In this document: in pieces, positions 34,580 through 45,900 of the stretch
Position numbering within the stretch: position 1 is the stretch's first letter
How the letters are laid out: each line of letters opens with the position of its first letter
Position numbers and translations under genes: made by a program
From: Primula veris
Lineage: Eukaryota; Streptophyta; Magnoliopsida; Ericales; Primulaceae
DNA length: 64,000 bases
NCBI GenBank assembly: GCA_963682055.1
Contig: OY821746.1
Location: 20,154,481 to 20,218,480 of the forward strand
Direction: 5' to 3'
The notes under the pieces: generated by a model
Seen by the model: the letters and a program-made list of their open reading frames with translations, nothing else
Database searches by the model: none
What the model was told of the DNA's origin: nothing

Positions 34580-37500
34580 ATGTATTGTGGGGCAGTTGAT
34601 TGTCTGGTTGATAGTGGCACTACACACACTATCTTAAAAGATAAATCGTTTTTTATCAACTTTACGCCTAAAGTAACCTCAGTGACAACAATTTCGGGCC
34701 CGTCGACCCTTGTTGAAGGCTTTGGTAAAGCTAAATTCACGTTGTCAAATGGTACTCCTGTTGAAGTATCTGAGACCTTATATTCTCCGAGGTCCAGTCG
34801 TACCTTGTTGAGCTTTAAGGATATCCGAGAAAATAAGTTTCATCTTGAAACTGCTCGTGAAAATGGTATTGAATACCTTCACATTACCTCCACTCAATAC
34901 GACCAAAAGCGTATTCTGGAGAAGTTGAGATGTCTTTCAAGTGGTTTGTATGTTACTACAATCCAAAACTTTGAAAGCAATCTAATCATTCGGCGAGCAC
35001 CGATTGATGAGAGCACTTTTATGCTATGGCATGACTGGCTGGGACACCCGGGTCAAAATACGATGCTTCGAACGATGAACGCATCTCATGGGCATCCTCT
35101 TGGAGGAAAGAATTTCGTGATTAATCCGAAAAGCCTATGCCAAGCATGCTCGATTGGAAAGACTAATCTCAAACCAATTCGTGTGAAACCTACGAAATTG
35201 GTTTCCCAATTCCTTGAAAGAATTCAAGGAGATATTTGTGGACCTATCCAACCAACATGCGGACCATTTAAATATTTCATGGTTTTGGTTGATGCATCGA
35301 CAAGATGGTCACACGTAGCTTTGTTGTCCACAAGAAACGCAGCGTTTCCAAAACTCCTAGCCCAGATCATTAAATTGAGGGCTCATCATCCGGATTATCC
35401 GATAAAGTCTATTAGACTTGATAATGCCGCGGAGTTTACATCGAAAAATTTCGATGACTATTGCATGACTTTGGAAATTAATCTTGAACACCCAGTTGCG
35501 TATGTTCATACCCAAAACGGCCTTGCAGAAGCTTTCATTAAGCGATTGCAAATGATTGCTAGAACTTTGGTTATGCGCACCAAACTTCCTATTTCTGCGT
35601 GGGGCTATGCCATTTTGCATGCTGCTGCGTTGGTCCGTCTGAGGCCCATGGCCACCCAACCACTATCTGCGTACCAGTTGGTAACTGGATATGAGCCCGA
35701 TGTCTCACATTTACGTGTGTTTGGGTGTTTAGTCAATGTTCCAATTGAGCCGCCTAAGCGTTCCAAATTTGGACCTCAGAAATGACGGGGCATATATGTC
35801 GGTTATGAATCCCCGTCCATAATACGCTATTTAGAGCCCTTGACAGGCGATCTCTTTACCGCTAGACATGCGGATTGTGACTTTGATGAGACACTCTTCC
35901 CGTCGTTAGGGGGAGAAATGCACGTTAACGTTGATAAGGAACGACGTGAATTAACGTGGCATGTACCCACTATGTCTCATCTAGATCCCCCAACTGCACA
36001 TAGTGATAAGGAAGTGCAGAGAATCCTAGGTCTGCAAAATGTTGCAAATCAAATGCCAGACGCATTTAATGACCTAGCAAATGTCACGAGATCACATATA
36101 CCTGCTGCAAATGTGCCTGCAAGAATAGACGTCCCAGTGAGACGCCGTGTTCCGTTTGAACACGTTGCTCCGGTTGTACCCACCGAGCAAAGGACGCTGC
36201 CGTTGGCCGTTCAGTCCGCCGCCCTTCCGAAAAAAAGAGGAAGGCCGTCCGGTTCCAAGGATGTTCTGCCTCGAAAGAGGAGAAATCCTGTCGCATCTGT
36301 TTTGCCACACGAGATCATTAAGGATCACGGTGATGTATTAGAGGAGCGTGTTCCAGATGAAACACCAGTTCCTAATCATCATGATAACCTCGAAATATCT
36401 GTCGATTATACTAGTTTAGACAATATTTTGAAGCGAAACGAGACTGTCATCGATGATGTGTTCATATACGCAGTGGCCACTGACATTATGAACAATGATG
36501 ACATGGAACCTCGTACCGTTGCTGAGTGTCAGCGAAGAACGGACTGGTCCCAATGGAAACAAGCAATCCAGGCTGAATTGGATTCCTTAACGAAACGAAG
36601 GGTGTTTGGACCTATCGCTCCAACACCGCCCAATGTTAGACCAGTTGGTCATAAATGGGTTTTCGTAAGGAAGCGTGATGAGAATAATGAGATTGTTAGA
36701 TACAAAGCTCACCTTGTGGCGCAAGGTTTCTCTCAACGCCCTGGAATTGATTACGATGAGACGTATTCTCCCTTAATGGACGTTATAACGTTCCGCTACT
36801 TAATCAGTTTAGTAGTTTCCGAAAAACTGAATATGCAGCTCATGGATGTGGTCACAGCGTATCTCTATGGGGATCTGGACACAGAGATTTACATGAGAGT
36901 CCCTGATGGACTTAAGTTGCCTGAATCAAGTAGTTCCTGTCCACGGAACACGTTCTCGATTAGACTGAGACGATCACTATATGGATTGAAACAATCCGGA
37001 CGGATGTGGTATAACCGTCTAAGTGAATACTTGATCGGCGTGGGATATGTTAATAATGAACTATGCCCATGCGTGTTCATAAAGAAATCCACTTCAGGAT
37101 ATGCGATTATCGCAGTCTATGTAGATGATATGAATCTCATAGGAAACTCGAAAGAGTTGTTCGAAACTGCTGAAATCCTGAAGAAGGAATTCGAGATGAA
37201 AGATCTTGGGAAGACACGGTATTGCCTCGGCCTGCAGATCGAGCACCGTAAAGATGGAATTTTAGTCCATCAAGAAAGTTACACCCAAAAGGTGTTGAGG
37301 TGCTTTAGTCATAGTGATGCTAAGCCGTCCTCTACTCCCATGGTCGTCCGCTCTCTAGACATTAATAAGGACCCCTTCCGTCCAAAGGAGGACGATGAAG
37401 AGATATTGAGCCCTGAGTGTTCATATCTGGGTGCAATAGGCACACTATTGTACTTGGCCCAATGTACTAGACCGGACATCTCGTTTGCTGTGAATTGTCT

Positions 37501-38149
37501 AGCTCGACACAGCACCGCGCCAACACGCCGCCACTGGACTGGCATAAAAGACATTTTCCGTTACCTTAGAGGTACTACGGACATGGGCTTATTCTATCCC
37601 TTTGCGTCGAGTGGATCTAGCTCCATTGATCCTCGAAATAACGCAACCCTTGTCGGCTATGCCGATGCTGGTTTTTTATCAGACCCGCACAAGGGACGTT
37701 CCCAATCTGGTTATGTCTTTACCATTGGGAACACGGCAATATCCTGGAGGTCTCGTAAACAGACTCTAGTGACCACTTCGACTAACCACTCTGAGCTACT
37801 CGCGCTCTATGAGGCGACTAGAGAGTGTGTCTGGCTTCGAGCAGTTATTGGCCATATTCGAAGCACCTGTGATCTAGCTTACGATCATGATGAACCAGTT
37901 GTTATTTATGAGGACAACACCGCTGTGATTGATCAAGCGAAGCATGGTTACATCAAAGGTGATGCCACTAAGCATATCTCGCCAAAGTTGTTCTTTACAC
38001 ATGAACAACAAACGCTTCAAAAGATTGAAGTGAAGCATATTGGTTCAGAGAATAACCACGCTGACTTGTTCACCAAGTCACTGCCAAAGCATTCTTTTCA
38101 GAAGCACGTACGGGCGATTGGCCTACGTAGGCTATCTGAGCTACCTTAG
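34580..38149 (+). pseudogene. pol: Copia Pol polyprotein with one in-frame stop
   Basis: 1189 codons encode, in order: aspartic protease (LVDSGTTHTI); pre-integrase zinc region (LWHDWLGHPG, CQACSIGK); integrase with acidic residues in IQGDICGP, IRLDNAAEF and NGLAEAFIK; reverse transcriptase (HKWVFVRKRDENNEIVRYKA, catalytic YVDDM near 37120); and RNase H (LVGYADAGF, YEDNTAV, HNDS-type tail NNHADLFTKSLP). The only break is TGA at 35783-35785 after FGPQK. The frame continues at once with RGIYVGYESPSIIRYLEP, and the family pattern expects Arg there, so CGA to TGA through CpG deamination is likely. The copy is probably non-autonomous for late functions. Confidence 0.9.
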
Positions 38150-38199
38150 AGCGACATTTTATGTCGGAGTCGAAATCCTCGCACCCTGTCGTGTGCAAG

Positions 38200-38660
38200 T
38201 GAGGGGGAGCATCCTGTTGTATGCATGTGTACTCTTTTTGTCCTTAGTACAAGGTTTTTTCCACTGGGTTTTCCTTGACAAGGTTTTTAGCGAGACACGT
38301 TCCATGTTATACCTCACTAAGGATTGCCGAAATCAGGGGGAGTATCCTGTCGTATACTTCTTACCACTGTGTACTCTTTTGTCCTTCGACCAGAGTTTTT
38401 TCCCACTGGGTTTTACTCTGGCAAGGTTTTGATGAGGCACCTGTTTTGTGGTTGATCCCCTACTACTACAACTGTTGCACTCTTTTTCCTTCGATCAAAG
38501 ATTTTTCCATTGGGTTTGCTCTGACAAGGTTTTGATGAGGCACACTGTTTTGTGGTTAGTTAATTACATGGAATTTCGGCCTATATCATTCGGCTACACG
38601 GCTTCTCCTAGGTAACGGTTTTATCCCACACTGGGTTTTCCGTCCCTAAGGTTTTTATGT
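38200..38660 (+). repeat. Repeated hairpin-like motifs in the copia 3' region
   Basis: Four diverged units each show a CTCTTTTTCCTT-like word, an (A)CTGGGTTTT word and an inverted GACAAGGTTTT word (near 38262, 38404, 38505 and 38627). For example GACCAGAG is followed by ACTCTGGC, able to pair. Such repeats before the polypurine tract are common in plant copia elements; their role is unknown. Confidence 0.8.
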
Positions 38661-38724
38661 GTTTAGCACTGCGAATGAACTCGACTCAGATCGACTGCAT
38701 GAAGACGAAGAATTCAAGACGTCC

Positions 38725-38734
38725 AAAGGGGGAG
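38725..38734 (+). other. Polypurine tract
   Basis: AAAGGGGGAG lies directly before the 3' LTR TG and is the expected primer site for plus-strand DNA synthesis. Confidence 0.9.
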
Positions 38735-38937
38735 TGTTGTAAAATTATTGGACTCTTGGGCTTTTACTTATTGGGCCCAGGTGGGCTTATAACCCTACCC
38801 CTCTATCTATATAAAGAGGGCTAGGGGTCTTGTATTTCATCATACATTCATATTCATTCATTAATAAAGACGATATTGTTCTCCCCTCTCTCTACTTCTG
38901 TCTCCCTAAATACCTAGCTAATAGTTGTATTACAACA
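38735..38937 (+). repeat. 3' LTR
   Basis: Differs from the 5' LTR at five of 203 positions. It carries a TATATAAAG box (38808-38816) pointing at NUB1, whose start codon is 516 bases beyond the LTR end. Confidence 0.95.
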
Positions 38938-38942
38938 TTTTT

Positions 38943-39332
38943 AAGTTTTTTGTTTTTCAGAAGATTTTAAGTTTTAAGTTAATCCCAAAAGTTTTATTTG
39001 CATACTTCATGTGTAAGTTGCTCGTTTAAATATGATATTTTGAAAATTTATCAAAAAAATGTGTTATAAGTTATTTTGATTGAAAAATCAAAAGTTTATT
39101 AAATAATGCCAAAAAGATTAGTATGTTAAAAAATAGATTTTTTAAATTTTTATCAAACTCACCTATATTTTGAAAAATAAGTTTTTTTTACTAAATCAAA
39201 AGCAGCTTTTTTGACTGAAAAAGTTATTTGAAAATCAGCCTAAGTTTTAAGTTAATCCAAAAGTAAACCTATATATACGGAATCCATCACTTCCCCCATC
39301 TTTTCTCATCACAATATATATATATATATAAA

Positions 39333-39364
<32 letters not shown>

Positions 39365-39452
39365 AAGTAACTAAACCCTCTCTCTCTACATATATATATA
39401 CATACATATATATATACATACATATATATATATATATAAGATATATATAGAT
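38943..39452 (+). promoter_or_regulatory. NUB1 upstream region with microsatellites
   Basis: Between the copia flank and the NUB1 ATG lie 510 bases. The last 140 hold TA repeats, seven CATA units (about 39333-39361), a CTCTCTCTCTAC stretch and further TATATACATA repeats, so the leader is largely simple sequence. No clear TATA box can be singled out among the TA tracts. 38990-39240 is AT-rich and unremarkable. Confidence 0.5.
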
Positions 39453-39795
39453 ATGTCGAAGCTAAGAATAGCAGGGGCATGGTCAGGAACAGTAGAAGCA
39501 GACTTAGAAAACTGGACAGTTTCTAAGCTTAGAGAGGAGATTGTTTTTCGTTGCAGGTCAAACGAGTCTAATAATAATATAAACCTTATATTTGGTGGAA
39601 AAGTGTTGAAGGACGGTGATGGGACCTTAAAGCTTAGGGAACTTGGGCTTAAGGAGAATTCAAAAGTGTTGGCTACGAAAGCTTCTTCCGCTGATCAAAG
39701 CAAACAGCTCTTGGCTGAGGAGGATCGGGATTCTAGGCTCTCCAGGATCAAGTATATTTTACCTTTTTTTTTATGTGTTTATTTCTATCTGTGTG

Positions 39796-39840
<45 letters not shown>

Positions 39841-39934
39841 ATATATATTATATTATGTTATATGATCAGGTAGGGGAGGAACTAGTCACAGGCTATAAGG
39901 GCTTATTTCTCTCTTTATTTCTATATGTGTATGT

Positions 39935-39977
<43 letters not shown>

Positions 39978-42900
39978 GTGATAAGGTAGGAGATGAACTA
40001 GTAACGGGTTAAAAGGAACTACAACACCCCCGTATCGAGGAAAAAAATATGATCTATGATCTTTTACCACGTATACTGAATTTTATTCTAGGCTCTCCGG
40101 GATCAAGAATATACCTTTTCCTCGGTTTATTTCTCTATGTGTATCTATCTATCTATTAATCTATATATATATTATATGATCAGGTAGGGGAGAAACTCGT
40201 AACGGGCTATGTGTATGTATCTATATATGTTACATGATCAGGTAAGGGAGGAACTTGTGACAGGCTATATGTGTATGTATCTATATATATTATAAGATCA
40301 GGTAGGAGAGGAACTAGTAATAGGCTAGAAGGGACGAAGGGACTACAGTACCCCTACATCAAGAAAAAAGATACGATCTTTTACCATGTATCCTGAATTT
40401 GTTTAATTGACTTCGGCATTTCAGCACCTCCCATGAAAAAAAGAAATTATAGTACCCTGCATAGTATAAGAATCCCATATTGGTAGAATATTTATTTCAC
40501 AGTGTGTCTTGGTGGAGTGCTTATAATCTACCTCTCTTTTTTCTTAGAAGTTTGAAAGTTGAAAAGAAAGAGATTTGACAGTTATATGAATATCGATTTT
40601 CAGTCCCATGACCGAGCGTAAACTGGTTCTTCCCCTGCATAGGTCATTGATTAGTTTATCTTAAAGGATTCATGTTTTTTTTCTTCCAATTATGCTTGTT
40701 TACTTTATTTTTTGAATTTTGGGTTTTGTTTGTAGCATGTGATGGAAGTACATTATGTAGGAAACGTCAGACCTTTATTTAGTTTTCTGTGGTTTTCATG
40801 GAACTGGATTTCAATTTAGTTTTTGTATGTATTATATAATTGTTGATTATTTTTGTTTTAGTATTTATTTTAAAATTTTGAGATTTTTAATTTTTTATGG
40901 TAATAGATTTTGGGTTTTGGTTCTACCGTGTTCGTTGGCGGAGCTGTATTAAGAAGAACAGATTTGTTGTTGGTTGGGTTTTTAATGGTAATGGGTTTTT
41001 GTGTTTTGATGCGTATTATATCTTTCAATATGTGTTGGTATATGGTTTATATTGTTTGGGTTTTCATTCTGCATTTTGATGCTATTGTACTGTAGGAGAA
41101 ATCAGATTTTCTAAAATTTAGTCATTGGTTTTTGAATTTCAACAAGAATTGGTACTATTTTATTTAGCTTTTGTTGCCCTTAGGTTTGTATTTGATTCTG
41201 CCCTTGTGATAATTTTGATTTTGTAAGAAATTTCAGAGTTTCTTTGCGGTTATGACAGCAATGTTTATTTTGGTTTGATTCGGACTCATAATTTAGTCAA
41301 CTACTAAAGAAAAACCAGATGTTAATATTAAGACTGAATATACTTCTTAAGATATATCATATACGTATTTTTTCTGCTGGTATAGTGTCTTTGACTTTTT
41401 TTGTCTTTTTATTTAAAGCGGGTTTCTGGTCTGATCTCAATTCTGCAGTTAGATTGAACTTTTTATTTTATTTTTACCATTTTTATTTTATTTTGCCCTT
41501 TAGATTATTTTGGCAATGGGGTATTGGGTTTTGCTACGAAATATAAAAAACTGATGGGAAATTTACGAAGTTGCGTGCTTACAATCTGTGGCTCTATGAA
41601 TGATTTTATGTATTTTTGTTTGGAGTGTGTTCAAATTGCGTTGATGACTTCTTCTAGTGAACATTGTTTGGTATTGGGATAATTAGTTGCGAATGGCTTG
41701 AACTTTGAAATTTTACAAGGCATGGTTTAACCAGATTGTTATCAAAGTTACATATTTTTGTTACTTCTGCTATGCTCAGCTTGAGACTTCAAATGGATAT
41801 GGCATATTTGCAATTGCGTTTTAATTTCTGTATATTAAACTGCCATGTGCTGTTGTGCATTTTATCTGTACTTTTATGATATATGTATCTAGGAATATCC
41901 GTTGCCTTGTGGTCCTTTTTTGGCATAAGATATTCTCTTTCCTATATGCTTCGCCTCTTCTGATCTTCGTAGTTTTGTTTATAAGCCAAATTTTACATGG
42001 CATGCCTAGTCATTTTATACGTTCTTTTAATCCTTGTGCTTTTTATATAGTAGTGTAATACAGTTTGTTCTTTCTTCAAAATAAACTTTGTGAATCAGTT
42101 GCCAAATTTAGATACACTTGTTGTTTCACCAACAGGATTTACTCTATTGGTAGTTGATCCCGTGAATCAGCACGACCCATTATTGGCGATTACATTTTTC
42201 GTATATATGATTTGATGAATTTCATTGAATCAATTGCTTGATTTGTGAGTGATATATTCTTTCAGAGTGTCGCAATATTCTACCCTATAGCTTCACAACT
42301 AGAAATGAGAACTGAACATGATGATTAGACTTGTATATGCGTGCTTGCTGGTAGTGTTTCTCTTTTTCGCTGTTCTGGATTCTGTGTCATGTTTGCTTAT
42401 CAGTTGTAGCATCCATGACTTGGCAGGGCTGCAGTGAATTCAATGGCCAGTAGACACGCAGATGGTTTATTGCCAGAGGAAGATTTCAATATGGAATTGG
42501 AAAATCAAAATGGAGAGAAAGTGCAGTTGGGATCAGAGACAGATCAACGGTAATTATTTTAATTTTTGAGCTATATATTTTGTTAAGGTTTGACCGTAAC
42601 TCTATTTATTTATTTAAGCCCTTTCAGTTTTGATCTTAAGCTTTCTGTTGTGAGATGAATTTAGGATGTAAGGACTGCTTTAAATCTGGACCATGAGATT
42701 TAGTGATTAACATTCCAGTGACAGATAGCATTGATCTTAGGGTTCAAGTAAACGTAGTCATCTAAGCTGACCTTAAACCGTTAGTGATTCCTTAATTGCT
42801 TATTTCGACTCATAACCCGTCTAACGTACTGATAATAGTGAAATATAGTAGTCATCACGCTAAAGAGATGTTTTTTTTATGGTAATTGACAGTGCTGTGA

Positions 42901-45900
42901 TGACGGGTCTCATGCTTCATGCAAATTCCAAACCGCTTATTAGGAGGGAGAAGTATAAGGAAGCTTTGGAAATGCTCACAATGGGGGAGGTTGGTTCTCT
43001 GATGTAGTCTAATTTTGTCTCTGTTGTGTGTGTTTGCTTTAAATTGTACTCCTACTTTATATCCAAGAGGAATTCTTTACGTGAGTTTATTTATGTAATG
43101 CTCTAAAGTGTTTATTACCTTTCTGCTAGCTGTATTTAAAATCTGCTACAACTTTTTTTGAGGGACTAGCCTGAAGAAAATAACTAGCTTGTATTTTTCC
43201 TTTTGTTTTGGTTGAAATCGTTTGGTGTCCTGATAGCTTTTTAGGCCTCTCTTTTATTTTGGAACTATATTGGATTTTAGGATTGACATTTGCTGGCTTT
43301 GGCCAGAATCCTTAGTCCCTGACTGTTCAGTTTTTTTTTTTTTTTTTGCTATCTTCTATATCTTCCCTTCCTTTTTCAACTTTTTTCTTGATAGTGGAAT
43401 TATTTTTTCTCTAAGTTCGATTTTGGTTTTTGGCAATCACCTCACTGTTACTTCAATGGTTATTTCTTGATTATTTATCAGTGAATAATTGGTTATTGTT
43501 ATAAAGAATTGAATGATCATGTAATTACGTCCTGTTCTCATGCTTGAACTTTACATATTCCTTCTATTTTTCTTATAGTGGAATTTGAATTTTTCAACCA
43601 AATTGTTTTTGAAACTATCCAGTAAAGTTGCCGGAAGCTGGTGAAAGTACATACAAGTTTCTATCATTACATCGTAATTATACAACTTAGCTTTGCTTTA
43701 TTAATTTGTTGCAGGAGGCTTTCTCTCTCTGCAACTCCAAGGCTATAGAGGTAAGATTGCCTTTCTCTTCTTTTCCAAGACAGAAACGGAAATGACGTTG
43801 CTAATAGTTGAGACTCATGCATTATACCGCTTATCAACTGTTGGTATTGAAGAGTAGCAACTTAAGCACTGCTATTAAATATATTTCTTTTTAACAATAC
43901 TTATCGTCCTATTTGGTTTCGCACTTTTGGCTTTCCAGCTTATTGATAACGTGCCGATATTACAAATAGACATGGTGTGGTGCTATTTCATGCTCAGAGA
44001 TATTAGCTGGCTATCGGTTGCTGGGATGCGTCTCTCTAAAGCTAGAGAGGGACTTGAACGAGCTCACGGTAAAGAACTTAGCCGCCTCAGACTTCTTCAG
44101 GGCGGTTATTTTCCCGAAATTGCTTTGTAAGTACTAAAAGTCGTCAATATTTTTATTTTCTTAAACATGGTATTTTATACAACAAAAAATATATTCAAAA
44201 TACTGTTTGTAAGGATGAGCCAGTGGCACTTTAGTAATCACAATTTCTCTATAGGAAACTTAATGTTAATAACTGATAACTGTGTAGTCATTTGTTATTT
44301 GTTTATGTTCATAATTTGGTTAATATAATGCGATTGGATGATTTGTTTCCCTGTGTTCTTTGTAGACACATGAGGCTGGAACTTCTAGAAGGAGTGGTGG
44401 CATACCACAGTGGTCAGTTAGAGAAATCTCGACGATGTTTGACTTCTGCTCAAACAAGATATTTTAAGGTGAAATTTCATTTATTGTGACTAGCCACAAT
44501 TTATTTATTTTGTGTTTTTCTGTGGTATGATAAGCTTGACGCATTACGAGATTTGGTGTGGACCTTTCTTTACCTTTTCTTCCAGGTGTTTTTGAGTTAG
44601 TTATGACTAATTTATAGGAGTAATTTTCTACACTAACTCGGCATCTAGATCTACTGTCACCAACCTTCAAAATATAGCAAAGAAAAGAATATTCTAACAT
44701 AACTTTTTTGCGTTTCTGAGTACCACATAGAAAGAAACTCATGTGCTGGTTCTTAATTAGGAAAACTGTACGTATAAAAACGAAAAAATATAATAGATTG
44801 GTGTCTAATTATCTGGGTTCGATTAAGATATTAGTATACGCCAATCTATGGGTTTTTCCAGTTTGTTACACAAAATGTAATAGATCGCCTAAAATATCAA
44901 GTGTCGGTAACTTTTTTAGGTCAGTGTATAAAATCGAAATTGGTTGGCACTAACTAGTACACAAAATGTAGTAGATCGCCTAAAAAAACAAATGTCGGTA
45001 AATCTTTAGGTCAGTGTACAAAATAGAAATTAGATGATAAGTTTTTTTTTTTATTGAAAATTAAATTAGATGACAAGTTAGTGTATAAAAAATGTGATGT
45101 ATTCATTCCCAGTTTTACTATTTAGTATTTATATCTCCCGTTTGTTTTTATCTGCCTACTCTTGTTATTCCTTTGGTGAGATTCTCATCCTTTTAGTCGA
45201 TGGCCTTTAAATAAAGACAACATGTTAATTCAAATCTAGATTATTAACTCTCTTTTTTTTTGTGATTTCAGCTCCAAGTGTCTGATGAAGCCCTGTCGAT
45301 GCTGATGGGGATGGGTTATAAAGAACGTGATTCAAAACGAGCAATGCGTATGAGCAATCAGGATATTGGCAGTGCTGTCGAATTTCTGGTTCAAGAAACA
45401 GAAAAAAATTTACAGAAACGCCAAGAAGATGTTAATCGGCAAAGAGAGATCACGTGAGTCATCACCTTATATCTTAAGAAAAAAGAAACTCAGCCGTGTT
45501 TGTATGTAGTGTTGCGTATTTTCTCTGACTTGTTCCAGTGTTTTAAGCTTAAGAAGCATAAGATGGGAAGGGTGGTAGTCTGGTAGAGTTAGATTTGGAG
45601 TATTTTAGCCATTTCTTCATCTTTATTTGTGTGAAAACTGCAGAGAGCAAAGGCGTTATGGAGTCACACCTCTGAAAAAACCAGTGGATCTCCAGATGTT
45701 GAGCAGATTATCCCTTATCGGGTAAATTAGTTAAGACTGTTTAGTTTGTGTGAATACAACGACTTGATATTGTATCATACTTTCTGAGATTACATATGCT
45801 TATTATTTATGTTTAGTGTAGTTTTTGATAAGTTCCTTCTAATCTCTCGTTTACACTGTTGAATTCGTAACTTGTCTAGGTTTGAAAAAGAGCTTGCTGC

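Larger units (their letters stand above)
31322..38937 (+). mobile_element. Near-complete Ty1-copia LTR retrotransposon, 7.6 kb
   Basis: Two 203-bp LTRs (31322-31524 and 38735-38937) begin TGTTGTAA, end TTACAACA and differ at five positions. TTTTT flanks both sides (31317-31321 and 38938-38942), consistent with a 5-bp target duplication, though a homopolymer is weak evidence. Internal order is primer-binding region, 1.83 kb leader, gag, 229-nt spacer, pol (protease, integrase, reverse transcriptase, RNase H) and polypurine tract. Integrase before reverse transcriptase defines the copia superfamily. It lies between the divergent UTP21 and NUB1 genes, in NUB1 orientation. Five LTR differences suggest an insertion on the order of a million years old if grass substitution rates are assumed. 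Confidence 0.95.
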
